Assembly (NCBI GenBank): GCA_964023275.1 | Contig: OZ029921.1 | Span: 7,822,806 to 7,886,805 of the forward strand | Source: Norana najaformis | Taxonomy: Eukaryota; Annelida; Clitellata; Crassiclitellata; Hormogastridae | Reading direction: 5' to 3' | DNA length: 64,000 bases | Part shown: positions 31,301-37,406 of the stretch, in pieces | How the letters are laid out: every line of letters starts with the position of its first letter | Position numbering within the stretch: position 1 is the stretch's first letter | Made by a program: the position numbers and the translations under genes | Notes under the pieces: model-generated | Databases searched by the model: none | Seen by the model: only the letters and a program-made list of their open reading frames with translations | Told to the model about the DNA's origin: nothing

Positions 31301-31893
31301 ATTTATTAATGCAATAGAAACAATATTGTGTTGTATTTGTAATGCATGATTTTGTATTGCGTTGTGTTGTATTATATTTTAATGCGTTTGATTGCACTTA
31401 TTTGATTTTATTGTACGATGGTGCCTTACCAGGCCTCTAGTGGAGGCCACTTTATGGAGAAACCCATACATTGCCTAAACATTTGAGTTTCTGTTTAATT
31501 ACTTGGTTATCTGAAGGCTTCGAAGTCGAACATCATACCAAATGCACTTCACTTACATATTTTTGCTCCACAGGCGTACAGAATCCAGATTGCGACAATA
31601 AAGTTCGGCTTCACGTAAGCAAAATCAAACTTTGCCACCTGGAAACGATGCACTTCATGTTTCGAGTGATTTCCTCCTTCGTGTCCTCCTTCTCCAGCTT
31701 CCCCGTGTCCACCCTCCGCATGTCCATCGGCTCCGTGTCCACCCTCCGCATGTCCATCGGCTCCGTGACCTTCAGACGGTGGTGGGTTGGCTGACGAAGC
31801 CGCCACCAAATACAGAACGAGTATCCCGCAGAGAACCAGCATAGGTCTGTAACCTCCAAGAATTAGAGTTCTTCCTCTTTTTCCGATCGCCAT
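15744..31893 (-). CDS. SLC9A3-like: Plasma-membrane Na+/H+ exchanger, NHE2/3/5-like (11 exons, complete)
   Basis: Exons 31893-31557, 30441-29975, 28951-28695, 28180-27963, 27154-26952, 26403-26314, 21829-21759, 21166-20906, 19003-18853, 18541-18343 and 16318-15744 sum to 2829 nt, a continuous 942-residue frame. It exchanges one external Na+ for one internal H+. Family motifs are intact: ILPPIILDAGYFMP (amiloride-sensitive segment), DPVAVLAVFE, FGESLLNDG with the transport N-D pair, the GISAV-like GVSAV, and YGGLRGAIAF. After the membrane domain come the IKPLV and FIDHVMGGIEDI elements and an NHE3-like tail with RRGWQILSVYNRI. Odd points: the extracellular N-terminus is Gly/His-rich with a 30-bp duplication, and intron 6 carries an intact LINE. 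Placement among NHE2, 3 and 5 is by tail resemblance and less sure than the family. Confidence 0.93.
17174..17252. repeat. (GA)n microsatellite
   Basis: About 40 GA units in the last NHE intron, directly beside a short copy of the CACAAGG-tail repeat (17113-17170). Confidence 0.95.
17936..18135. repeat. Repeat with 'tatatagcgcccc' tail
   Basis: ATTC/ACTC units lead into 'agcatttatatagcgccccttaaagttgcatatcc', similar in style to the other '..tatagcgcc' retroposon tails in the window. Non-coding. Confidence 0.4.
18343..18541 (-). CDS. SLC9A3-like: NHE exon 10: cytoplasmic tail
   Basis: Acceptor TTTTCAG|. A serine/threonine-rich tail segment ending KKVSFADHYRLT. The donor ACAG|GTGGCG is weak but gives the phase 1 needed by exon 11. 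If it were not used, the frame would run to a stop about 16 codons on, giving a shorter isoform. Confidence 0.72.
18853..19003 (-). CDS. SLC9A3-like: NHE exon 9: cytoplasmic tail
   Basis: Acceptor TGCAG|, donor AGG|GTAAGA. It joins in phase to exon 8 and reads SIPRIMDSSGAVYPVLDLN, a tail segment without a known domain. Confidence 0.85.
19128..19201. repeat. (GA)n microsatellite
   Basis: About 35 GA units in NHE intron 8, just upstream (in gene direction) of exon 9. Confidence 0.95.
19940..20140 (+). repeat. 3'-tail copy of the L2/CR1-like family
   Basis: Carries 'catggcatctcaggacaa..cctctgacttgacgcagcgcttatgaataagctggttcct', shared in part with 41985-42130 and with the tail of the intact element (reverse complement of about 22046-22100). 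Confidence 0.6.
20226..20562. repeat. Compound GATA/GAGA/GGTA/TATA array with internal duplication
   Basis: A block of about 105 bp (GA run, then GGTA/GGCA, GATA, TATA, GA and 'agtcagacagacag') occurs twice, at about 20302-20407 and 20416-20523, after a GATA run. Confidence 0.9.
20906..21166 (-). CDS. SLC9A3-like: NHE exon 8: proximal cytoplasmic tail
   Basis: NNNYLKPFIVGKK followed by RRGWQILSVYNRI, the NHE3-type lipid- and partner-binding region, then a basic stretch and S/T-rich sequence. Donor TG|GTAGGC, phase 2. Confidence 0.9.
21395..21590 (+). repeat. tRNA-derived SINE ending in (AAT)n
   Basis: A tRNA-like head ('gattggacagagcgctcaacttgtaac', then 'atgggttacagcc') is followed by the core 'ccttgagcaagtccttcattca' and an AAT tail. 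The core recurs, inverted, at 39670-39690 in a second SINE. Confidence 0.6.
21759..21829 (-). CDS. SLC9A3-like: NHE exon 7: 71-nt juxtamembrane exon
   Basis: Encodes FIDHVMGGIEDITDQKGHH, the conserved amphipathic element after the membrane domain. At 71 nt it turns phase 0 into phase 2, exactly what exons 6 and 8 require. It is separated from exon 6 by 4.5 kb containing the intact LINE. Confidence 0.92.
22016..25711 (-). mobile_element. Full-length L2/CR1-like non-LTR retrotransposon
   Basis: The ORF is 25598-22173. The 3' end finishes in an ATTACG hexamer tail (about 22016-22046), typical of tail repeats in L2/CR1-type elements. The 5' side is only about 110 bp before the ATG. A 41-bp sequence flanks both ends identically (21975-22015 and 25712-25752), inside a 42-bp minisatellite. 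No stop or frameshift is seen, so the copy is young. It sits antisense-free (same strand) in intron 6 of the NHE gene. Its truncated relatives lie at 59680-60690, 53180-53480, 49810-50010 and elsewhere. Confidence 0.93.
22173..25598 (-). CDS. Retrotransposon polyprotein: endonuclease and reverse transcriptase (1141 aa)
   Basis: Makes a nick in target DNA and copies the element RNA into it. Order: a hydrophobic N-terminus; residues 85-96 with LLSGDIHPNPGP, a 2A-like motif; an APE-type endonuclease at about 133-350 (LNIRSL, SETW, YRPP, GDFNIH, HTLDLIIT, SDHYPI); and a reverse transcriptase at about 570-860 with NYRPVSNL, DISAAFDTIDH, GVPQGSVLGPLLF and the catalytic YADD (23121-23132). The C-terminal region follows, with a cluster of L/H residues seen in CR1/L2 elements. 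All catalytic motifs look intact. Whether the 2A-like site works is unknown: it has H where classical 2A has E. Confidence 0.95.
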   Translation of the reverse strand: MYSSIILLIFGLRFMIAFHISCQPFHTRLPYIVPTAKHSYCAQFGTATMQYGRMYFIPLSFFLTSSLRRPPQHLTRHTIFNILILLSGDIHPNPGPLDFYSCPPPSPPTCPPPSRISSSNILDNAQNTDNNRFLLCTLNIRSLLHPAHSQEISDIALSSHPPDIFALSETWFNLNTTLAQYEDCIPPGYHLYSTPRPCKPSSPSHKNPTGGGIAFLTREPATVLDSPGYCFHSFECASVTLKLPHTNLTIFNVYRPPSSSSYSSPPSVFLKEFTTLLSTAATTPHEFLITGDFNIHVDNPSDTFASEFLTLLSSTNLVQHVKFPTHIHNHTLDLIITSSFSTLSPDISFSFDSPSDHYPIFTYLNILPTPRPDPVFHSFRRISSINIEAFTQDISCSDLVLNPPSSLNDLLSSYNTTLSTILDKHAPIITKSRSHSNNPWFNSYLQAFKSFRRRLERAYKRTRDPQLLSALKSATNKYHRLLTATKQRFYSSLVRSRSSTPRLLWKTINQLLHRNSSSPLPNSLPSSSIADSFCSFFSNKISTLRLSLQSLLSKTSNNPAADAPSSTYDSPPSPPRSSFSAFQPTSETEILNLLKSLPNKQCELDPIPTSLLKDCASVLVPIITKIVNLSLSTGNFPLLFKHSLVTPLLKKSSLDKEILSNYRPVSNLTFISKLTERIVLSRINNYLASNSLINPHQSGFTKRHSTETLLTSLYNKLVFAISHQQVSCLCLLDISAAFDTIDHNILLHRLSTWFGFADTALLWIQSYLSSRSFSVKTSEASSKSCPLTCGVPQGSVLGPLLFILYTTPLSSLIKASSVDHHLYADDTQLFISFSPNCFNESTDHLLCVVKQISSWMTSNLLCLNPSKTEFILIGLRDQLKKIPDPSISLSLDSASTHTFNTNSSVRNLGVIFDQNLTFSDHISHLSCSCFMHIRDLRRIRPMLDFKTASIIATSIVHAKLDYCNSLFLNIDTTQINRLQAIQNALARAVTKTPKYHHITPVLKSLHWLKIPERIEYKVLSLTYNTLQSSQPSYLRQLFTIQPLRSTRSSSVLTLLRPPVTSSLKFGNRSIAIAAPPLWNKLPPELRQLSGQSYELTNTSPLSVSAQVFHSRLKTLLFQKSYPDSSSSSCLSSRFNFKQHPP
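25712..25910. repeat. 42-bp minisatellite beside the retrotransposon
   Basis: About 4.5 units of 'gattgaagaaggacaaagta' plus 'tgtaatactgtaaaggaaa'. A part of the same array lies on the other side of the element (about 21897-22015). Confidence 0.92.
26077..26168. repeat. 12-bp tandem array (ccagtattataa)
   Basis: About seven to eight near-perfect 12-bp units in NHE intron 6. Confidence 0.95.
26314..26403 (-). CDS. SLC9A3-like: NHE exon 6: membrane/tail junction
   Basis: Thirty codons with STIKPLVTFLKVKR, matching the end of the NHE membrane domain. Acceptor AATAG|, donor CGG|GTGAGT, phase 0 on both sides. Confidence 0.9.
26952..27154 (-). CDS. SLC9A3-like: NHE exon 5: membrane core
   Basis: Contains DQFVMAYGGLRGAIAFALAV, the most conserved late transmembrane motif, followed by a hydrophobic run ending TNIAM. 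Acceptor TATAG|, donor ATG|GTAACC, phase 0. Confidence 0.93.
27963..28180 (-). CDS. SLC9A3-like: NHE exon 4: membrane core
   Basis: Contains FCGITMRKYVEANFS and the family motif ASTSETIIFMYIGVSAV. Acceptor TCCTTAG|, donor G|GTAATT, phase 1. Confidence 0.93.
28267..28332. repeat. (CTGT)n/(CTAT)n microsatellite
   Basis: CTGT units pass into CTAT units in NHE intron 3. Confidence 0.9.
28695..28951 (-). CDS. SLC9A3-like: NHE exon 3: membrane core
   Basis: Continues GISV into VLYHLFEGL. Further membrane segments follow (VVAGVGSFFVIVFGATGIGMVLG and a second run ending MFHLSGII). Donor GTAAGC, phase 2. Confidence 0.93.
29054..29357. repeat. GGAA, GATA, GAAA and GACA microsatellites
   Basis: GGAA units at about 29054-29115, then GATA/GAAA/GACA units at about 29282-29357, all in NHE intron 2. 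They extend the - strand exon 3 frame into a false 'PSFL' repeat. Confidence 0.9.
29975..30441 (-). CDS. SLC9A3-like: NHE exon 2: membrane core
   Basis: Carries PESCLLIIIGV, the ILPPIILDAGYFMP segment tied to amiloride sensitivity, DPVAVLAVFE and FGESLLNDG. Acceptor TTCTAG|, donor GTG|GTAAGA, phase 0. Confidence 0.95.
31060..31290. repeat. AAT/GAT microsatellite with inverted 'cctgaggg..cctcgggtaaa' end
   Basis: A run of AAT, GAT and ATA units ends at the inverted copy of the short element end seen at 9496 and 9674. Confidence 0.75.
31557..31893 (-). CDS. SLC9A3-like: NHE exon 1: signal peptide, His/Gly-rich region, first core segment
   Basis: ATG in a good context (AAGATGG). A hydrophobic leader of about 35 residues is followed by a Gly/His/Glu-rich stretch, including two exact copies of GADGHAEGGH, and then the first exchanger segment, FDFAYVKPNFIVAIWIL. 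Donor T|GTAAGT, phase 1. Confidence 0.9.
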
Positions 31894-32035
31894 CTTGATT
31901 TTCCTTCTAGGCTCTGATTTTCAACAACTGAAAATACGCTGTCAGCGACGTTGATCTATTACGATTTTGAAACAGAAAACACTGTCAAAGCCTCCGAAAC
32001 GATCTAACAGTTTGAAAATCACACGAAGCCGATGA

Positions 32036-32042
32036 TTTTATA
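32036..32042 (-). promoter_or_regulatory. TATA box of the Na+/H+ exchanger gene
   Basis: TATAAAA on the - strand, about 145 nt before the ATG at 31893. It predicts a start of transcription near 32010. Other promoter elements were not identified. Confidence 0.5.
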
Positions 32043-32045
32043 GAT

Positions 32046-32200
32046 TAATTAGCAATTTCTATGGCACCGCTGTTCACTGCACAAGGCATCAACAGATCGA
32101 CGACCGGAGACACAGCGCTGTCAAAGGCTTCGAGTAGATCCAATTTATTTGCTGGCTGGCTGCGGCAGAAAGCTGTTTTTAAGACGAAGAATTCATTACT
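32046..32200 (-). repeat. 3'-tail repeat copy
   Basis: 'aatttctatggcaccgctgttcactgcacaaggcatcaac' matches the CACAAGGCATCAA-type tails at 7480, 8498, 60966 and 61343. Confidence 0.55.
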
Positions 32201-33050
32201 TGCCCGTGGACCTACGAGCCCACCTGATGTGAGAGAGGTACGGTTCGCTGGGATGGAGCCTCATTGTATAACACGGACTGCTGCTGAGCGATTAATCTCG
32301 TGCCAGTTAGGTCTATCCATATGCGACAACATGTTGATTTATGCGAGGACATGTGTGAAATAGAGGAAGACAGACACAAAGAGACAGAAGAGACACACAG
32401 ATACAAACTATAGAGGCAGCGGTGGAGGGATAGGAAGAGGAAGAGACAGCAGTTAGTCGTGAGGCGTAAAGAGAGAGATACATGAACAGAGACATAGAAA
32501 GAGACTGCCAGAAATACCGAAGCGAAAGCGAAGAGACGAGACATGAAATTCAGAAGGGCAAATGTAGCAGCGGGAGGAATTGTATCGCGTTTAGTGATAA
32601 CAAGCGAGGGCTAGTTGGATTTCGTTAACTCGATGACAGTTACGCTGTCAGCTGCGCTTGGCTGATCATGCAGTACAGCCGTTCATACGACAACTGCTAA
32701 CGCCCAGTCAGGAAAAGAGTAGCCTTTGATGGGCAAGGACAAGAACAGGAGATAAAAGGACAGGCAAGGACAGTTGCATTATGCAAATACAATTACATGA
32801 CTTGTGCGAATGTGTGTGGGTATGTATGTAGCCTGTGTTTGTATTTTTCAGTTATCTTCGTTCACTGATCCCAAAAATTGACAAAGGTACAAGTTTAGCA
32901 TGAAATAAACAGGTTATTTGGCACAAACACCAGACCCAGGAGAGGCCATACTGCGGTCTGGTCTATTTTTTAACTTGCTCAAGCCCATTCAGTTTACCAG
33001 ATTACTGGTGCAGCTTTTTTATTCCATCATATGCGCTACTGCTGTGTGAT
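32200..33050. other. Spacer, nothing recognised
   Basis: Open frames at 32212-32544 are low-complexity (CT/GA-rich). No exon, RNA gene or repeat end is clear. Confidence 0.4.
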
Positions 33051-33059
33051 ACCAGTAAC

Positions 33060-33270
33060 ATTAGTTTCCCTCCTGGGTTGATTGCAGGTTCATGTGGAAC
33101 ATCTTCGACTACACCTCATAGGTTGTCTTTGCATCTGCTTTTATTGCTTGTTTTTGGTTGGTAATATTAAAATAAATCCTGGGCCAGTTATACTTCAAAA
33201 TCCGAATATTGGTTAAACAAACATTGCTCTCTTCGAAATAAAGCTGCAGCCCACACATAATTTTCTTTGT
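33060..33270 (+). mobile_element. Decayed LINE, 5' part with NPGP motif
   Basis: The + strand frame reads a hydrophobic run and then GNIKINPGP (33160-33186), followed after a stop by a CSLRNKAAA-like line resembling the start of a CR1-type endonuclease (L-N-x-R-S-L-R-N-K). Stops break the frame, so this is a relic of an element related in layout to the intact one at 22016-25711. Confidence 0.5.
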
Positions 33271-34520
33271 GGGCATTCCTTGTGTATCCTTGCTCTTAAT
33301 TTAATAAAATCTGGATTCACCAGATACATTAACATTCATTTCTGATCTCGTTGTTCCAATCTCTTCTATGCTAAATGAGTCTCCGTGCAGTGGTAAAGAG
33401 GGGAGACGAGCTTTTCTGTATAGGTAGCGTGTAACATCGCAAAGGTTCACTTTACCTATTCCGGCAACCAAGTCATCTGAGGTGCTGCTGGCTGCTACGC
33501 TTGTCTCTGACAACAGGCAGGAACTGCTTGTGAATATTTATCGCCATCCGTTGGTTTGCCTCGCACTTCGTAGTATTCCGCTTTTTAGCAGGACCGAATG
33601 ATTCAGTGTCGAAGGGAAGGTTGTCGCCAAATCAAAGAAGATTCCAGCAGACATTTTTATATTGTCAAAAGCTTGCTAAATTTTGTCATGGATATCCGGA
33701 AGCGCTATACAAATGAATGACCAAGAGTGGAAGCTAAAGATATCCTTCCAATCACTGTTCTGTTTGCCTCTAGAATCCAGATCAAGGGTCTTTCTCCTAC
33801 TGTCAGATGCCTTTCTCGCCCAGGCCCCGCCTGTCTTTGTGATCTTCTACGCCAATTACTTTTGGCTTGCCTTCGTGAATTCCTAGGCTCGCCTGACGAG
33901 GGTTAAATTTTCGTACCCCGGGCTATGAATTCCATGGCGCAGCAAATGAATTGTGCTGCACACGCGTTCTTTCCTCGTTCTTCACCTTCATCATAAGAGG
34001 AGAGGCAGAGAGGAGGCAGACTGGAGACAGAGGAGAGACTAATAGGAAAGACTGTGAAAGTAAGCGAGAGCAGAACCGAGGATGGGAGGGATTGAAACAG
34101 ACGAGGATTTGACTCCGATGACTTTGATACTTAGGGGAACTGATGAAACCGAGACCAACAGATCCAAAGAAAACAGATGGCAGCAGAGACAAAGAATTCG
34201 CCTGACCAAAAGCCGATTATTTCAACGCCAATATAAATTTTTAATTTATTTTAATGTAACTGAATTGCAGTTCACTGTTTGGAACTATGCCATACTTTCC
34301 CAGGCGACAGAATTCTGTGTCTATTGCACCGGATCGGACTTGCCCCGACAACGAAACCTCATCACGAGTCGTTGCAGCTCGCTGGACCGGTCTCGCCATC
34401 ACATGAATAATTAGCATACTCCGCTGCATTGGAATAATTATGTAAGCTTTCGGTCGAATGTTTGCTCCGGGCTGGTGTTGTTCACCGACAGAGGCAAAAC
34501 TAACGCGGCGCCCGAGTCGG
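33270..34520. other. Spacer, possibly more decayed LINE
   Basis: Several short frames are present on both strands (33301-33513, 33683-33886, 34082-34414), none with a motif I can name. Confidence 0.35.
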
Positions 34521-34529
34521 TCCATGGGG

Positions 34530-34870
34530 GGTCACTAAAAGGATTAATCGATGGAACGGATGGGCGAATCGGTGGACAGCCACAAGGACGAAGAGATGGA
34601 GGAATGGATGGACGGAAGGATGATTACATTACAACAGTTCAGGAAACATTTTCTGCCTGTCTCAAGCCAAGCTGCAGCGCCTTGGCTAGTTACCTAAAAG
34701 GCGCTATAAAAGTTTAGTGATACATACATACATACGATCGGATGGACGAACTAAATGGACAGTTGGATGCCAATTTACAGCGCACAATATGGACGGATGG
34801 ATGGATGGAAGAATTGAAGAAAAATTCTTGTGTGGATGGATGGATGGATTGGTGGATGGCACACTTGTAA
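34530..34870. repeat. Imperfect (GGAT)n array
   Basis: Blocks of GGAT/GGAC units with interruptions, including 'ggcgctataaaagtt', a short retroposon tail at about 34701-34715. Confidence 0.7.
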
Positions 34871-35624
34871 GTGCCTCACAAAGGCGCTCTCTGCACTAGT
34901 CAAAACGATGTTAAGTGTCATCACGAACAGAACATCTGTACATTAGCAAACACTGCTCAGCGAACTGAGAGTCACCAGTGGTAAGCTGGCCCACACGCAT
35001 GCTTAACAAGCCAATCAACGGAAAACAACCAACTTAGAATGAATTCCCACTGCTGAATTCCTGTTGAATTCGCACTAGCAGACAGCCTGTTTCATAAAGC
35101 AGATCCCACATATTACGTATGCAGCAAAGTGTACATGCAAAGTACCGAAATTATGAGGTTGTTCACCTGTGTAACAGAGCACACCTCCACTAATTACAAC
35201 ACACCTGCATAGCTCCTCAACACATTTATAGGCCTACAACTCTCAAACAAAATCAATGTATACACCTGCAAATGCACCAGTTTTCTTGCAAAAACCAGAC
35301 AAGATATATAAAAATGAAAATCCATACAAAATTACACGACTGTACCCTATACAGCTTAATCTTTCAGACAGTTTTTAACCTATATACAGAAATAATGTCA
35401 AGCACAATTCCACAGTAAGTTACAGCGTAGTTAGTACTAGTAGGTCTGTGAGAATGCACCGTACGAACACAGTTGCTAACTGGGATCTCTGCAGCTACAT
35501 AAACGGAGAAAAACTGCAGTTTGAAGAGGTTTGCCGGGGCAGAAGCCAAAAGCACCGGTCAGAATCAGCAGGTGCAATTATTACGGACAGAAGTTTTCTT
35601 TTCACCTTAATAATAACAACAATA

Positions 35625-35760
35625 ATCTAAGGACTTCTAAAGCGCCATGGTAATAATGCTCAAGGCATTAATCGACGGTTGCTGCTAAGCAAAATCACTG
35701 TCCAAGTCAAATTCCATCGAGGAGTCCAGAAGACACATAGACAGCCTTAATACCTTAAAA
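35625..35760 (-). repeat. 3'-tail repeat copy
   Basis: 'cttctaaagcgccatggtaataatgctcaaggcattaatcgacggttgctgctaagc' matches 63225-63300 and, inverted, 44310-44420 and 50860-50940. Confidence 0.65.
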
Positions 35761-36644
35761 ACCTTAATAGTACATCCATGCACATATAGCACTATATAGT
35801 TTTATAAAAGCAATTTTGTTCAATATTTCTCTGCATATTTCTATATTAAATATAATTCTATAACAATTTATAAAAATGCGCAAAGTAAGAAATTTGTTTA
35901 AAAACTCCTAAGATTCAAACCCAGATTTAACAATGGCCAATGCGTAAATATTAGGCAATCCAGTAATTAAGTCGTTTTGAATTCAATATTAAAATTTTAA
36001 GTATTTAGAAAGCTACAATAAAGAAATTAATGCATGAACTTGTCACGTATTCAGCTGATGAACTAATGAACGAGTGATCTTCAATAATTCAATGAATAAT
36101 AGAAAGATCAAAACTAAGATTGGCTTAAGACTATAAATACGATTTGCAGCTAAAAATCTCATTTCCTTTTCTGAAGAACAGCCAAAAGCTGCTGCATGAT
36201 TGCTGAATAATGACATTTGTGGCATCTCTTTAGATCAAGGCCTCACAAACCGACTGGAAATCAGTAACAAAATCATATTTTTAAATCTTAGTACAAGTCA
36301 CAAATACTTCTCATCATTGTTGTTATTTTCCTTTATCGTTTAATCTGAGGTGGCAACAATCCCTCAAGAGGGAAGAAACTATGACTCTGGAATGGATAAA
36401 ATTCTGTTCTATTCTAAAATTCTACTGCTGTTATTTTATCAAATTATTACTCTACCTAGCCTTGTCCTACGTCACCCAACATATTTAGGGTGGAACAGAC
36501 TAGGGAAAGGATCATTTATCTGGATTTTCAGTTGCCGCTGTCACGTTTGTTCTAAAGTTAAACGAAACTTTAAACCTTTGAAGCTCAGTCCCATTTCTCC
36601 ATAGGCTGTTACTGACTGAGGCACACAGTAACTATAAACAACAG

Positions 36645-36708
36645 CAATGGCCAGCCGATTAGTTGACCACCAATTCAAATTGGTGGTCAACTAATCTGCT
36701 GGCCATTG
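36645..36708. repeat. 31-bp inverted repeat (foldback), 2-nt spacer
   Basis: Arms 36645-36675 and 36678-36708 are reverse complements with a single mismatch, separated by 'ca'. The right arm is followed by a short 'gaatttgaatttgaatt' run. Confidence 0.95.
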
Positions 36709-37133
36709 AATTTGAATTTGAATTGGACAACTCATTTGGACAATGTCAAGCCCCATGCTTACATACATCATAAATGACCAGGAAATCTTGAATTTGGTGA
36801 TGCAACAGCGAGTTGGGGTCTTTGGAGCCATGTCAACTGTCGGTCAAGAAGAGATTCCACAACCACATGGTTGGCTACTGACAAATCCCTGTCCTACACA
36901 GATCTTATGACCTGAGGGACATCCAGACACAATGTCTTCTACCATCAGCTCAGGAGTCCCAGTTGATCAGCATAACTACGTGCTGCAAACACTTCATTCA
37001 TCTATTGTCATGTTTCATCTTACTTTGCTTTATGTTACCTTGTATCATGTTACCTTGCCTCATATTACCTTGCCTTAAGTTACCTTACATGTATGTCACA
37101 ATGTTCTACCTTAGTTACTTCACCTGACATAAT

Positions 37134-37406
37134 TTACCTTATCTGACCTAACCTGAATGGACCTGACCTGACCTCTGTCAATCTCAACAAACCTCCCTTC
37201 AACTCATCAAGAGTCGTTTCTGACCTGGCTATCCTTCGGAGTTCATTCCTCTCAAAGATCATGCTCTGGTTCTGCGCCAGTCGCTGCTCCAGTTGTTGGA
37301 CACCTGCCACATTATCTGCCCTCTGGAGGTTCTCCATCTGCTCCTGCAGCTCAAATGCCTCATCTCGCAGGGACTGGATTGTTGTGTACATATCGTCGTT
37401 TCCCTC
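37134..37406 (-). CDS. PLCG: PLCG last exon: coiled-coil tail and stop
   Basis: Acceptor AAAACAG|; 90 codons to a TAA at 37134-37136. After an acidic start it forms a predicted coiled coil ([14 protein letters not shown] and onward, with repeated L/Q/E at heptad spacing). Vertebrate PLC-gamma1 tails are Ser/Pro-rich instead. Confidence 0.85.
   Translation of the reverse strand, partial: EGNDDMYTTIQSLRDEAFELQEQMENLQRADNVAGVQQLEQRLAQNQSMIFERNELRRIARSETTLDELKGGLLRLTEVRSGPFRLGQIR

Noticed and set aside
31704..31763. CRISPR-like or satellite repeat
   Set aside because: Two adjacent coding copies without spacers; an in-frame exon duplication.
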